Shown here: positions 25,701 to 34,085 of the stretch, one piece after another
Position numbering within the stretch: the first letter of the stretch is position 1
Layout: each line of letters starts with the position of its first letter
Origin: Nephrocerus scutellatus
Lineage: Eukaryota; Arthropoda; Insecta; Diptera; Pipunculidae
DNA: 64,000 nt
Assembly: GCA_947095585.1 (NCBI GenBank)
Contig: OX352763.1
Span: 28,321,462-28,385,461 of the forward strand
Direction: 5' to 3'
Notes under the pieces: generated by a model
Seen by the model: the letters and a program-made list of their open reading frames with translations, nothing else
What the model was told of the DNA's origin: nothing
The model's database searches: none
Position numbers and translations under genes: made by a program

Positions 25701-28080
25701 TAAAAAGATGGTGTAGTGTGTTTTGAAACTCATCACCTACCTAAGGGTGTAAATCTGATCAGTTGTTGATTTTGCTGGGATGAAGCCACACTGGTATGGA
25801 CCAATGATGACTTTAGCGTATGGGGCTATCCTGTCTTGAAGGATAGAGGAGAAAATCTCATACGCGGTACTCAACAACGTTATACCACTATAATTGCTGC
25901 ATGTTGTGATATCTCCTTTCTTATGTATGGGGCACAGAATTCCTTTTCACCCGTCTTCTGGCATTATATTATTATATTTGAGCCGATTTATCGCTCTGCT
26001 AACTTCGTCTATGCTTGGTGGCGGTAGCATGGTGTGATTTTCGGTCATTGGTGGAGCATCCAATTCCTCAGTTAGTTGGCCATTTAGCAACTCATGAAAG
26101 TGCTCTTATCATCGCTGTAAGATGCCATTGAGATCGACCATCAGATTACCCTCTTTGTCTTTGCATCCCAGCGGTGTATATTGCGCCCCGGACTCTTTGG
26201 TAGAACTTCCGCGCCTGGTGCGGTCCTCGTTCTCTTTACTGTTCTAGTTCACGGACGAGATTCTTCTCCCAGGCTGCTTTCTTTAGCCGGTTAACTATTT
26301 TTTCATATCTGTTGATCTCTTTATATTCATCTTCTAGCTTACATTCTTCATCGATCCAGTCGTTCCGATCTCTACGACTACTGCCTAAGATGGTGTCAGC
26401 AGTACTAATGACAGGATTCTTACCTTTCTACGATGATTGGTTCTATGCACCGAGAGGACTCCAGTGTTTCACACACTGGACCAAGAATCGTCAACTCAGC
26501 AATAGGTTTAACAGATCTGGAGCTGCTACAACAACAACAGTATTCTTAAGGCGTGTCCATTTCTCTTCTACGCCCGACATTTCAGCCCTAGGACTTAGGG
26601 CAAATCCTATCGTTTGACCATTATTGTTTCTGGTCTTTTCGTTGTGAAGGGCAGCCGTGTTGACTCGAATCTGATTTTCGGATGCTGTCTTTCGTGATGA
26701 TGCAATTCGCGCACCAACAAGATAGTGTCGATAGAGTCGACGTTAGCAGATCGGTACGTTCGTACCGTCATCAGGTTCGGGTTGTGGCGGCGGGTTATAA
26801 ACACGTGGTCTATCTGGTTGCGAGTTGCTCCATCAAACCTTGTACTGGCAACGATCAAATTATTGCTTGCTGCCATCTTTATGACTCCTTGTCATTAGTG
26901 TTCTCATGTAAGCTATGGGTGCTTATCCCTGACAATGCGAGCTGAGAAGGTTTTTGTGACAAGTAATTACTCTCTGACGTTTGCCAGACATTCGTCGGAG
27001 GTGGGACCGTGAAAAATACTTTTGGAGTTTCTGGGAAACGGAACTCGAACCTCCTGCTCAAAAGTCCAGCACACTAAACACTACATGCACGGCGTCCACT
27101 TGGGAATATAGTACATTTTATAAAACAAAAAACTTCACTTCATGACCCACTCACCTAATTGAGGAATCAATGTTCGATCTACAATCGCTGTTTCTTCTTT
27201 CTTTTTTGCAGAATCGTCACTCACAGCCTGAATTAGAAACCCAGCGGAGTCGTCCGCTATCAGAAGCAAACTCAGAATTGAGTTGTGATCTCCTTTCGAA
27301 TAACACATATAAATCCAGCATAGAAATTTTGACAGCCACCACATCTGGCATTGGTAGTGGAAGCGGTGACAATCGGTATTCTGCCGAACAGAATAGCGAC
27401 GATGCGAAACGGTCCAGTGTCAATTCAAATGAAACGACAACATCAGGTAGTGAACGGCTCACTTCTGGCAATAAGAGATCCCTACCAAAACATCAACGCC
27501 CCCTGACACGTTATCTGCCGATTTTCTCGCCGGATTTGAATTTGCGGCATCACATCGAATCGGCAGGACATCAGATATCATTGTGTCCGCATGTCTTTGT
27601 TGACTCGTACAGTTGTCGAGGGTAAGCCACCAAATGCAGTGAACTGTCAGTAAGAAAGAAAATTATTGATCGCTTTTCTTCTTTTTTTTTAGGTACCTCC
27701 ATAAATTAGGCGCCACATTCCATGGCTGGGCACGACGGTGGTTTGTCTTGGATCGACAGCGTAATGCTTTTATTTATTATTCAGACAAATCGGAGAGGAA
27801 ACCACGCGGTGGAGCGTATTTTTCTGTAAGTATTGATACAATTTTTGCCGCTCAAGCTGCCAGTTTTTATTAAGAAGTTTTCTTTGTTTTTTTATTACCA
27901 TAGACAATCGACGAAGTTTATCTCGATCATTTGAACGCATCAAAAAGTGGTCGACCGCATTGCACGTTAATTGTTAAAACAAAAAAGCGCAGCTATCACT
28001 TACAGGCGGCGTCAGACGCTGCGGCGAGAATTTGGATCGATGCCATCATAACGGGAGCTCAAGGAAACTTAGATTATTAA
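4708..28080 (+). CDS. PHLDB: PHLDB/LL5-family protein: FHA-like, coiled-coil, PH domain
   Basis: Nine coding exons: 4708-4822, 7358-9516, 13859-14058, 14132-15204, 15266-15371, 20324-20477, 27212-27621, 27693-27825, 27904-28080. All junctions are GT/AG and phase-compatible, giving 1,508 residues and TAA at 28078. The N-terminus (about residues 30-115, exons 1-2) is FHA-like, with TTIGSS where a canonical FHA has IGR, then HCTIYR. Next come long low-complexity S/N/Q/H stretches. Residues ~720-950 are heptad-rich coiled coil. A conserved VIEHERQKMMDLKKK segment follows in exon 5. Exons 8-9 encode the PH domain (GYLHKLG, ARRWFVLDR, EVYLDHL, terminal IWIDAIITGAQG). LL5 proteins bind phosphoinositides and organise cortical microtubules and basal adhesion in other animals; that role here is inference. 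The introns before exons 2, 3, 6 and 7 are long and full of transposons; the others are 61-78 bp. Confidence 0.9.
4823..5594. other. PHLDB intron 1, first part
   Basis: Intronic DNA without a supported gene. Around 5265-5345 there is a GTCTGTCTGT-type stretch that looks repetitive, but I see no second copy of it here. Confidence 0.4.
5595..6338. mobile_element. 744-bp DNA element with inverted ends and internal tandem units
   Basis: The left end CAAACGTACACGTTTGCTGA and following ATGTTCATGTCCTC are matched in reverse at the right end (CATGAAAAAATTTTCAGCAA, then CGTGTGTACATTTGTACGTTTG). Between them, 5890-6230 holds reverse copies of the ATCGGGTT tandem unit seen at 1040-1600. No transposase is encoded. 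It looks like a non-autonomous element that carries a minisatellite. The class is unknown. Confidence 0.5.
6568..7190 (-). mobile_element. RTE-type LINE fragment A (reverse transcriptase), decayed
   Basis: Reading the minus strand, 6934-6623 encodes reverse-transcriptase segments (PEDWRRGILCPMHKKGD, NYRGITLLS, then IGPYQCGF and FIDFKGA). Upstream sequence to about 7190 matches the ELLNGQL / APPMTE linker seen in copy B. FIDFKGA is followed by a break in frame where intact relatives continue. It is an internal fragment without 5' or 3' end, inserted in PHLDB intron 1. Confidence 0.8.
9517..9747. other. Start of PHLDB intron 2, nothing recognised
   Basis: Follows the donor CGTGAG|GTGAGT at 9516/9517. 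No gene or repeat recognised. Confidence 0.4.
9748..10130. repeat. ACTAGCTGTTCCCGGGCGCT repeat, copy 1
   Basis: Begins ACTAGCTGTTCCCGGGCGCT and ends near TTTTTATATATATAGAT. Inside, GCGCCACCTATCGGATCCAAA and a second GCGCCACCTAGCGGGGCTGA recur about 110 bp apart. A longer copy with the same start lies at 39615-40385. The class is undetermined; the short reading frames across it are not convincing genes. Confidence 0.5.
10131..10440 (+). mobile_element. tRNA-derived SINE, most complete copy
   Basis: The head GTGCCGTGGTTCAGTG resembles a tRNA-type A box, and GGTTCGTGTTTCGGATCCC a degenerate B box. The body follows (ACAAACGTTCCGAGAGTAAT, CCATTTGTGTCC), then the conserved 3' end CTAGGCCTTGGACC and an ATT-rich tail. 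Other pieces are at 3195, 20722, 26930 (reverse), 54030 and 61815 (reverse). It lacks the fold of a functional tRNA. Confidence 0.7.
10441..10700 (+). mobile_element. LINE C-terminal tail fragment
   Basis: One frame reads LCSEDDESSVQFLCDCPEL, a stop, then DILSFVREVVGLLD. The Cys-rich CPEL motif and GLLD end are typical of the C-terminus of I/LOA/R1-type LINE polyproteins. It is a short dead fragment directly downstream of the SINE. Confidence 0.5.
10735..11880 (+). mobile_element. CR1/L2-like LINE copy 1 (reverse transcriptase), decayed and rearranged
   Basis: Plus-strand frames give RT pieces: GESKVVALDISKAFNRVWH, then AGVPQGSVLSS, LFLTFINDLL and FADDST, ending with the C-terminal TLHLLDRIQNRAIKL. 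Stops and frameshifts break it into at least three frames. The segment around 10740-10775 repeats sequence also found near 11380, so the copy is rearranged. Better copies of the same family are at 30130-32770 and 17580-19096. The clade name is a guess from RT motifs. Confidence 0.75.
11881..13450 (-). mobile_element. RTE-type LINE copy B: endonuclease plus partial RT, with 3' tail
   Basis: Minus strand. 13424-12870 encodes an apurinic-type endonuclease (QEMRWTGNG, INVHAPTED, LLGDMNAKKG, GTHSLHENTNDNGQRVIEMA). The linker follows (WFDDECKLATERKN), then the RT N-terminus (KNNKAPGSDGIPAELIK at ~12270). At ~11955 the RT jumps directly to the element's 3' end, which terminates in a GAT-repeat tail (CATCATCATCAT on the plus strand at 11881). 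Most of the RT palm is therefore deleted. GAT-type tails and this endonuclease style fit the RTE clade. Confidence 0.8.
13451..13858. other. End of PHLDB intron 2
   Basis: AT-rich, with no feature recognised until the acceptor CACAAAACGATCAG at 13845-13858. Confidence 0.4.
15372..16420. other. PHLDB intron 5, first part, unclassified
   Basis: No gene seen. Positions 15590-16400 have less AT-rich, repeat-like sequence (paired GCAAGAATATCTCTYTTAAAC blocks at ~16079 and ~16142). This could be a decayed LTR, but I found no matching second LTR, primer-binding site or coding remnant. Confidence 0.4.
16421..17490 (-). mobile_element. LINE fragment with RNase H domain (I/LOA/R1-like)
   Basis: Minus strand. 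A frame with FTDGSKMKDGVGAGIFSDD near 17130-17070 is an RNase H start. It is followed by WNERADELA-like remnants and AKQGVAMDIGTMERVNSA (~16890-16840), then the Cys-rich HFLCSCTALAGSRHRTLG end near 16560-16500. The C-terminal part of the RT linker (RESGWFATRPYG) lies upstream at 17310-17270. Several stops and shifts show it is dead. RNase H after the RT distinguishes it from the RTE and CR1-like elements in this window. Confidence 0.65.
17580..19096 (+). mobile_element. CR1/L2-like LINE copy 2, decayed
   Basis: Plus strand. It starts within the endonuclease-RT linker (YEKANWDSLNNFFG, then NVNAATDAITNI). It runs through eroded RT (FGESKAVVLD, SYLLDRSIHVVLDG, then shifted PIHAIADDST) and ends in the C-terminal block (PPLLEFNRNT, RTIRVWNVLPSSVF, NPFTRY). 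Part of the palm after ADDST is missing relative to the copy at 30130-32770. Confidence 0.75.
19097..20323. other. PHLDB intron 5, last part; possible internal promoter
   Basis: No coding region. At 19715-19870 a GC-richer patch (CCAGCGCGTTTGCGCGCCGC and flanks) interrupts AT-rich intron. It precedes a stretch resembling an insect 5' leader, about 0.5 kb upstream of exon 6. It may be a start for a short transcript encoding the C-terminal PH part, but this is weakly supported. Confidence 0.3.
20722..20935 (+). mobile_element. tRNA-derived SINE, copy 3
   Basis: A B-box-like GGTTCGTGGTTCGAATCCCC (20743-20762) is followed by the shared body (ACAAACGTTCCGAGAGTAAT) and the 3' end CTAGGCCTTGGTCCGCAAC with a GAATATTATTAA tail. 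It lies in PHLDB intron 6. The A-box region is not clear. Confidence 0.7.
20936..21293. other. C-rich low-complexity intron segment
   Basis: A run of CCACC/CACCC-rich sequence (20990-21110) followed by A-rich DNA. No gene. It may be a diverged piece of the ACTAGCTGTT repeat family (it begins AACTAGTTATCGCCC), but the match is weak. Confidence 0.35.
21294..22312 (-). mobile_element. RTE-type LINE copy C with 3' end, internally deleted
   Basis: Minus strand, from the RT palm to the end. 22042-21785 encodes the palm with YADDIDVVGRN and LHINESKTKYM. 21526-21314 encodes the C-terminal basic block (GRTPRARISEED, NRDRWRDFLREDRTGPRL). The GAT-repeat tail (CATCATCATCAT on +) is at ~21296. Beyond ~22265 sequence normally further upstream is joined directly, so there is an internal deletion. 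This copy preserves the RT part missing from copy B. Confidence 0.8.
22313..22840. repeat. ~130-bp degenerate tandem repeat in PHLDB intron 6
   Basis: Three units at about 22456, 22578 and 22708 share GAGGTCCTTTTTAACCACC, ACGACCTAGAGAGCTG, AATTTTGTG and a GTATGCCGYGTGTCGCGT segment. Before it, 22320-22430 has a GAACAGACATACGTACATAC stretch. The origin is unknown. Confidence 0.6.
22841..23926. other. PHLDB intron 6, nothing recognised
   Basis: AT-rich intron. Short frames here show no domain and no splice-linked coding. Confidence 0.4.
23927..24199 (-). mobile_element. Two head-to-tail (CAA)n-tailed SINEs sharing target duplications
   Basis: SINE 1 occupies 23936-24040 and SINE 2 24050-24190, both on the minus strand. 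The 9-bp sequence CATTAAGTT occurs before, between and after them (23927, 24041, 24191). SINE 2 is nearly identical to the plus-strand copy at 40750-40892. The tail is (CAA)n at the left ends as written. No Pol III boxes are obvious. Confidence 0.75.
24200..25503. other. PHLDB intron 6, no gene
   Basis: Non-coding. Positions 25230-25390 weakly resemble the 3' end of the CR1-like LINE (CCCACACTATGC...GAGTGCGAATCTC), so a short LINE remnant is possible. Confidence 0.35.
25504..25640 (-). repeat. Inverted partner of the repeat at 58700-58886
   Basis: The segment with CATACGAAGCAGTGCAACCC, CAATCGTAAAGCAAGCAGCG and AGTATTGTCACCGGAAATAC is the reverse complement of sequence 33 kb away, with only small changes in the first 65 bp. 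The 116-codon frame that crosses it is a product of the repeat rather than a gene. Confidence 0.65.
25641..26929 (-). mobile_element. RTE-type LINE copy D with nested SINE
   Basis: Minus strand. Fragments run from RT near 25650 through the linker and the APE endonuclease end at 26930 (GTHSLHENTND remnant in a broken frame). Several internal deletions. A (CAA)n-tailed SINE is inserted at 26423-26541 inside it. Confidence 0.75.
26423..26541 (+). mobile_element. (CAA)n-tailed SINE nested in RTE copy D
   Basis: Begins CCTTTCTACGATGATTGGTT and ends GCTGCTACAACAACAACAG. It is flanked by ATTCTTA at 26416-26422 and 26542-26548. The undisturbed RTE copy B reads straight through this site near 12565-12580, which supports insertion rather than chance. 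Confidence 0.75.
26930..27090 (-). mobile_element. tRNA-derived SINE, 5' half, reverse orientation
   Basis: On the minus strand it reads GGACGCCGTGCATGTAGTGT, then GAGCAGGAGGTTCGAGTTCC and AAAAGTATTTTTCACGGTCC, matching the head of the copy at 10131. Its B-box region is the best preserved of the set. Confidence 0.7.
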
Positions 28081-29055
28081 TTATTATTAGCCAAAGTAGA
28101 TGTAGTATACTTTTTATTTTATTACATAGAAGCATAATTATAAATGAAATAATTTATAAAGACATGCAGCTCAGAAGAACTCAGTTCATGGTCAGCGTAC
28201 ACCACAATATGTATTACTAGAAGTAACACCTGGTAAAAGCTTAAAAAATTGATATTCAATGGAAATCACAGATTTCCTCACTACACTGCTGAAATCAATT
28301 GAACAAAACTAAAACAACTCAACTATTTAGTGGATATAATTATTATCCCAACGATAAGATGTTCTCTTTTTTAAAAATCGAAAATCATTACCCATTATTC
28401 CTTCAAAGCGTACAGCATTTTACTGTTTAAAAGCTCAAGCACTAATAACAACTTCACTTAAAACAAACAAATAGTTTCTAAATACATGTGCCTTTTGTTG
28501 TTTTGAAAAGTTTGTTAAGAATTTTTTGCTGTGCAACACACCACACACCGCTTCCTTCTGTTTAGATAGACATGAAATTATTTTTGTTTTGGCCTTTTTC
28601 GGTTTTTACAATGCTACACAACGCTGCATAACCTACTAATAATTTTGACAAATCATATATTTACACTTTATTCAAGAGTTGCATATTTCAAATATAACGT
28701 TCTTTGTATGACTTTGTTAAGACAATCCCTACTGTCACGATATCGATCAATTATCTAATTGTGAAATTAATTTTTTATTTTCTATTTATATTTATTCTAT
28801 ATTTTAGAAAAACTAAATCAAGACTATATTGTATAGACACATATTATTGCTATAAACAATTTGTTTTTATATTTTACCTTTATATAATTATAAAATCTAT
28901 TTTTAATGCATAATATAATAAATTAAAAATAAACATATTAAGAAGGAACAACAAAAGATGTTCGGATTCGAAATAAAACAAAATCACTATTGACTGCTGC
29001 TTTTATATTGTAATACTTTTTATATTTATATTATAATTATAATATATCATTTATA
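28081..29055. other. 3' untranslated region / flank of the PHLDB-like gene
   Basis: AT-rich with no coding. AATAAA-type signals lie around 28915-28935, followed by more AT-rich sequence. The 3' UTR probably ends there, giving about 0.85 kb. The end is not provable from sequence alone. Confidence 0.45.
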
Positions 29056-29877
29056 CAAGGCGGCGCAAAATTAATCACCCTATCGGAAGATGTTATAATT
29101 TTTGCAAATGACTTCGTGCGTCAATCATATTATCAACATTTAAGACAGTGCATCAGTTAATGCCTGCCTACCGTCAGTCGTATGTGAATTACTGTCAAGC
29201 CCTCCTAAAGATCAACAACGAAGAGAACTTTTTTGTGTCGAAAATCATGAGCGACGAGGCACATTTCCACATAAGCGGTTACGTCAATAAACAAAATCTT
29301 CGTTTCTGGGGCACTGAAAATCCGCGTGTGATGCACGAAAAGCCATTCGATCCACTCAAAGAGCCGCTGTGAGGTGCGGCGTTCACGTGGGTGGGCGATT
29401 GGGCCGTATTTTTGAGGATCCCATCGGCAATACGATCACTGTTACTGGCGAACGCTACAGGGCCATGATAAAAGACTTCTTACTGTCGGAATTGGATGAA
29501 TGGGGCTTGGTGAACATGTGGTTTCAACCGCACACCAGCACGAGCCACAATGGATATTGTGCAGGAAGCGTTTCCTGGTCGCGTAATCTTCCGTTTTGTC
29601 AATTTGGCATGGCCAGCAAGATCACTCGATTTAACATTCCCAGACTTCTTTCTTTGGGGCTATTCGAAGTCGCGGGTTTATGCCAACAAGCCCCAGACAA
29701 TCGCAGCTCTTAAGGGGAATATTCGACAGTCAGACAGAAAGTCATGGAAAATAAGATAAAACGGGCACAAATTTGTATCAACACTGATATCATCTTTTTC
29801 ACTCAAAACCATTTTTTTTTATTTAGTAAAAAAGTAATTCAAAAACAAAATTGGATGATTAATTTTGCGCCATCTTG
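29056..29877 (+). mobile_element. Deleted Tc1/mariner-superfamily element with ~28-bp TIRs
   Basis: Left end CAAGGCGGCGCAAAATTAAT; right end reverse complemented CAAGATGGCGCAAAATTAAT, both continuing CAYCC. A TA precedes the left end; TT follows the right. Inside, broken frames encode an IS630/mariner-like DDE core (SDEAHFHISGYVNKQN, then DLTFPDFFLWGYSKS). The N-terminal third and the second catalytic block are missing or damaged. At 822 bp it is shorter than an autonomous element. Confidence 0.8.
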
Positions 29878-30129
29878 TTTAAGCGTTGCAACCTTTAACT
29901 ATCTCGGGTCAATTGTAGCATCCGATAGAAACATGGAACCAGATATGCTTAGTGAAACCGGAACAATGGTACAACTGCCGTCGGGTTGGTGTCATATAAT
30001 TCAGAGTTATGAAGCTCGCATCATCCCTGGCACTAATGATCTCTGCCCCTACTGTAACATTTTTTTTGTGTGTGTTTGCTGTGCAGGCCAGCAATTCTGG
30101 TACTGAGCGGAACTCAGGTATTTGATAAT
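29878..30129 (+). mobile_element. Small LINE RT remnant
   Basis: A frame reads TFNYLGSIVASDRNMEPDM, a motif found just after the palm domain in RTE-like reverse transcriptases. The rest to 30129 shows nothing recognised. Confidence 0.4.
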
Positions 30130-32770
30130 TCTGATGCATCGGAATTTAATCTGACTGGTTATGACTTGGTGCCATTATTTTTTTCCTCGACGCGTACTCG
30201 CAATCTATGTCCGTAGTGATGTTGCGTTTCAGCTTTTGCCTCAATTCAGTTCCAATCCGGAATTTAATTTTATTTGGCTCAGAGTAAAGGGGCAAGAGCG
30301 CAACATCCACTACTGCTGCCTTTGCAGGAGCCCCCACTTAGACAGCGCTTCAACTCAGAGCGGGTTTGATGCACGGTCTGATTCAATTGCAAGAATTGTC
30401 ACAAATCATCGTAAAAATGAAATCGTTATTGCGGGCGATTCAAATGTACCCAATTATGGGTGGCTTCACCATTCTGGCCAGCCAACACCCGAAGGAAGGT
30501 ATGTTGAGCTATTCGCTGATTTTAATCACCTTACTCAGCTCGTAAATGAGCCTACACGAATACCTGACATTGCAAATCTTTCCGCAAACACCCTTGACCT
30601 CTCGTTCTGATAAATACTCAATGTCAATGTATTTCGCCTTTAGACTCGTCAGACCATTGTGTAGTATCAGCTAATTTCTCGTTTATAAACAACGAAGTTA
30701 CAGAAAAAACTCAAAAAAAAAAAACAGTATAGCAATACGAGAAAGCCAATTGGGACGGCCTTAACAACTTCTTTGGGAGCAGTAGCTGGTCGCAATTGTT
30801 TCGCGATAGCAACGTGGATGCCGCCGCTGATGCAATCACAAACATTATCCTTATTGGTATGAGAGACTTTATCACTTCCAGGAATAAGTCTGTTAAGCCA
30901 GGATGATGGATGGTAAATGCCACGAGCTGTAAAGAGGTTTCTAGGATAAGAGATGTATCCTTTCGGTTTTACAAAGCAAACCCTACAGTGGAAAACCGAA
31001 CAAATTTTAAACGAGCCAAAAATAATTGCAATGTCCATCTTCGGCGAGTCAAATTCGCCTACGACCAAAAATTGAGGCAAAAAGTACTACAATGTCCCAA
31101 AGGTAGTAAAAATGTTTGGTCATTTGTGAAAAGAATCAAAAATACAGCCTCGTCGTCGATTCCAACGCTCATTTATAATGACATTCCAGTTATCAGCTCT
31201 ATAGACAAAGCCAATCTGTTTGCTGCGCATTTCGCAGGTAGCTACACGCTTCTAGATTGTGCATTGCTACCGCCTGCACCTCAGAGTATTGAACACTCTA
31301 TGGAACAGATCATAATTCTTACTCGTGCAGATGCTAGAGTTTTAAACGATCACTCACATATTCCCTGGGCCAGATGGTATTTCCCCATTAGTTCTGAAGA
31401 GGTGTTCTTCCAAGCTGGCATTACCATTGCGTAAGCTTTTCCATCTATCCTATTCTTCTGGACTCTTCCCGAGAAGTTGGAAAACAGCCTTTGTCCTGCC
31501 CATACACAAAAAAACGCGAGCCGTCGTCTCCTTCTTCGTACCGACCACTTACATCCATTCTTTCCAAGGTTATGTAAACGCTGATCAATGTTCAGCTCTA
31601 GAAATGTCTTGAAAATAACGAAATCCTTACTGACCAGCAGTATGGATTTCGTGAGCAACGTTTTACTGGTGGTTTGATGGTACATCTCACCGGACAGTGG
31701 AACCGGACTTTGCATCAATTTGGAGAAAGCAAAGTTGTTGCATTTGACAGAGTTTGGCATCAAGCTCTTTTGTCCCAAATGCGTGCTTATGGAGTCGATG
31801 ATAAACAGCTTCACTGGATAAGAAGCTATCTTTTGGATCGCTCAATTCAAGTTGTATTGGACGGTTTCAAGTCTAAAGCACATTACTTAAATGCTGGCGT
31901 TCCCCAGGGCTCTCTTTTGTCTCCGACACTCTTCCTCATTTTTATTAATGATCTCTTATCTGTGACTTCTAATCCAATTCACTCTTTCGCTGAGGACAGC
32001 ACTATCAGTTTCTCATATAAGTTTAAGGAACGTCCCTGCAAGATTCCAAAACCCAATGCTGTCTCCTGTCGTCTAAGCGAATCCCAAATCGCATGAATGG
32101 CACTTGCATCGAGGAAACTGAAAATCTCGCAATTCTCGGTATGTGCATTAACGACAACCATCGTTGGAATGACCACATATTTACCGCCGCCAAGAATGCT
32201 GCGAAATGTTTAGATTTTCTACCCCGGTGCAATAAATATTTCACTCCCTCTGATCTGGCTACTATCTACAAGACTCTTATTCGCCCTAAACTTGAGTACA
32301 ATTGCCATATCTGGTCTGGTGCGCCTAAAACTACCTTGCATCAGCCAAATAGAATAAAAAACCGCGCAATAAAACATATCGGTGACGCAAATATAGCGAA
32401 AACAATAGATTCGCTTGAACACCGCATGAACGTTTCCTGCTTGTCACGTTTCTTTCCCCACCGGTGCTCAAGAGAAATAGCCAGCTGTATACCACCTCTC
32501 CTTGAATTCAACCGCAATACTCGTGGAGCTCTAAATGCTCATCAGTTTACCCTCAAGCTCATCTGCGGACGTACAGGTAAATTCAGGGACAACGCACGCG
32601 TTGGTGGAATGCTCAGCCAAGCTCTGTCTTCCGACATCATTATGATCAACAGGCATTCAAAACACAAGTTCATAGAAATCTCCTATTTTCCCCTCTTTTT
32701 ACTTAACACCCACGCTGTGCCAAGCATATAGCCGAGCATTATAAGGGTGCGAACCCCTTTAAACGTGCGC
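30130..32770 (+). mobile_element. CR1/L2-like LINE copy 3, nearly full second ORF but broken
   Basis: Endonuclease remnant at 30161-30610 (CCLCRSPHLD, IVIAGDSNVPNYGWL, NTLDLSF), then the linker (WDGLNNFFGSSSWS, RRVKFAYDQKLRQKVLQ). RT follows: LPIHKKTR, QQYGFREQRF, VAFDRVWHQALLSQMRAYG, AGVPQGSLLSPTLFL, then FAEDST where FADDST is expected, so the catalytic D is replaced. C-terminal block 32093-32731. At least five stops or shifts. It is the best local reference for copies at 10735 and 17580. Confidence 0.8.
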
Positions 32771-32906
32771 GAATTATAAAAAAAAAACCAAGGCACCGAT
32801 ACTACCAACCACCTATTCACCAAACTGATTTGGACGTTACAGACCTGTGGTCAGACACTCGGCGTGCCATCTATTTTTGGCCTGCCGACATAACTCGATA
32901 ACTAAC

Positions 32907-33299
32907 GGGTGTTTTTTTGGGAGGTTTGTTTTTCCGATAGATGTCGTTTTATTTTATGACAGTTGTTTTGACAGCTCAAAGTGGCATTTCTACTCAGTAT
33001 TGTTTGGCAAATCATTATGAAAAAAAAAAAAAAAAAAAAAATGACATTTGTGAAAAATAGTCGTGGTAGCCATATGCCAGAAATTGTGTTTAAATGTTAA
33101 ATGCCAAAAAATTATCTACCAAACACGTTATATCTAACGGGTGTTTTTTTAAGAGGTTGCCGATTTTTTTTTTGAATAAAACACATATAAAATTATGAAA
33201 TGACCAAAATTTTTTTTTATTTGGTAGATAATTTTTTGGCATTTAACATTTAAACACAATTTCTGGCATATGGCTACCACGACTATTTTTCACAAATGT

Positions 33300-33332
<33 letters not shown>

Positions 33333-33445
33333 CATAATGATTTGCCAAACAATACTGAGTAGAAATGCCACTTTGAGCTGTCAAAACAACTGTCATAAAA
33401 TAAAACGACATCTATCGGAAAAACAAACCTCCCAAAAAAACACCC
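32907..33445. mobile_element. 540-bp foldback element with ~220-bp near-perfect arms
   Basis: The left arm 32907-33123 (starting GGGTGTTTTTTTGGGAGGTT) is mirrored by the right arm 33220-33445, with a 96-bp spacer. Arm differences are almost entirely in poly-A/T length. The spacer begins with another TAACGGGTGTTTTTTTAAGA, the same sequence as the outer end. Ends of this form resemble mariner-type termini. No coding. Confidence 0.8.
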
Positions 33446-33829
33446 TTTATATACCATCTTTAGCACACTTTATTAGTACATATAAGAAGGTATTTGTATT
33501 TGATATTAGCTTTACTTGCCTTTAGCGTACATTTGATCTAAGTAAACTGTGAAATTTAATAGAATTTTAAGTACTACGGATGAGGGTATAGTGATTGGAG
33601 GGTTTCTACTTACTCTGATTTTAGATCTGGAGATCCTATAACAACTACAACATTTGCTTAAAGCCAACAAAGCCCACCTTAGTATGTCAACTCTTCTAAT
33701 CCAGGAATTTAACAATGACATCCACTTGCCACTACGTTCGTCCACGCTAGCATTTTGATGCCACCACCGACATATAAAGAAGTTTACTTGTAGCCGAATC
33801 CTCTTGAAACTACGGTTGCTCATGCTAGA
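33446..33829. other. Intergenic, no supported gene
   Basis: A 121-codon minus frame covers it but shows no domain, no biased codon pattern and no splice partners. Confidence 0.35.
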
Positions 33830-34085
33830 CTTTCGGTGCTGCCTCACATCATCTATACCTACGCAGTGTATTGTCACACAACTCGACCTGCGTTTCAGTT
33901 ACCTTGCGTCGTCAACCTACGCATTGTGGTATCACGCAACATCTTGACCTACGCTTCGGTTGCCTCACATCAACTTACGGATCATGCCACCGCTTAACAG
34001 CTCGACCTACGCATCTCCCAGCACATCACAAATCAATAGAGTTACGCAACGTGCTAACACTTAACAGCTTGATCTTACGCTCCAA
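33830..34085. repeat. ~65-bp degenerate tandem repeat
   Basis: Three to four units share TTGCCTCACATCAACTTACG-like and CTCGACCTACGCTTCRGTT segments (for example 33836, 33898, 33960). Flanked by unremarkable DNA. Confidence 0.5.

Noticed and set aside
28704..28913. A hydrophobic 69-codon frame in the PHLDB 3' region
   Set aside because: AT-rich 3' UTR sequence; typical chance frame.
33512..33877. A 121-codon minus-strand frame
   Set aside because: No family features, ends inside a tandem repeat, no supporting splice sites.
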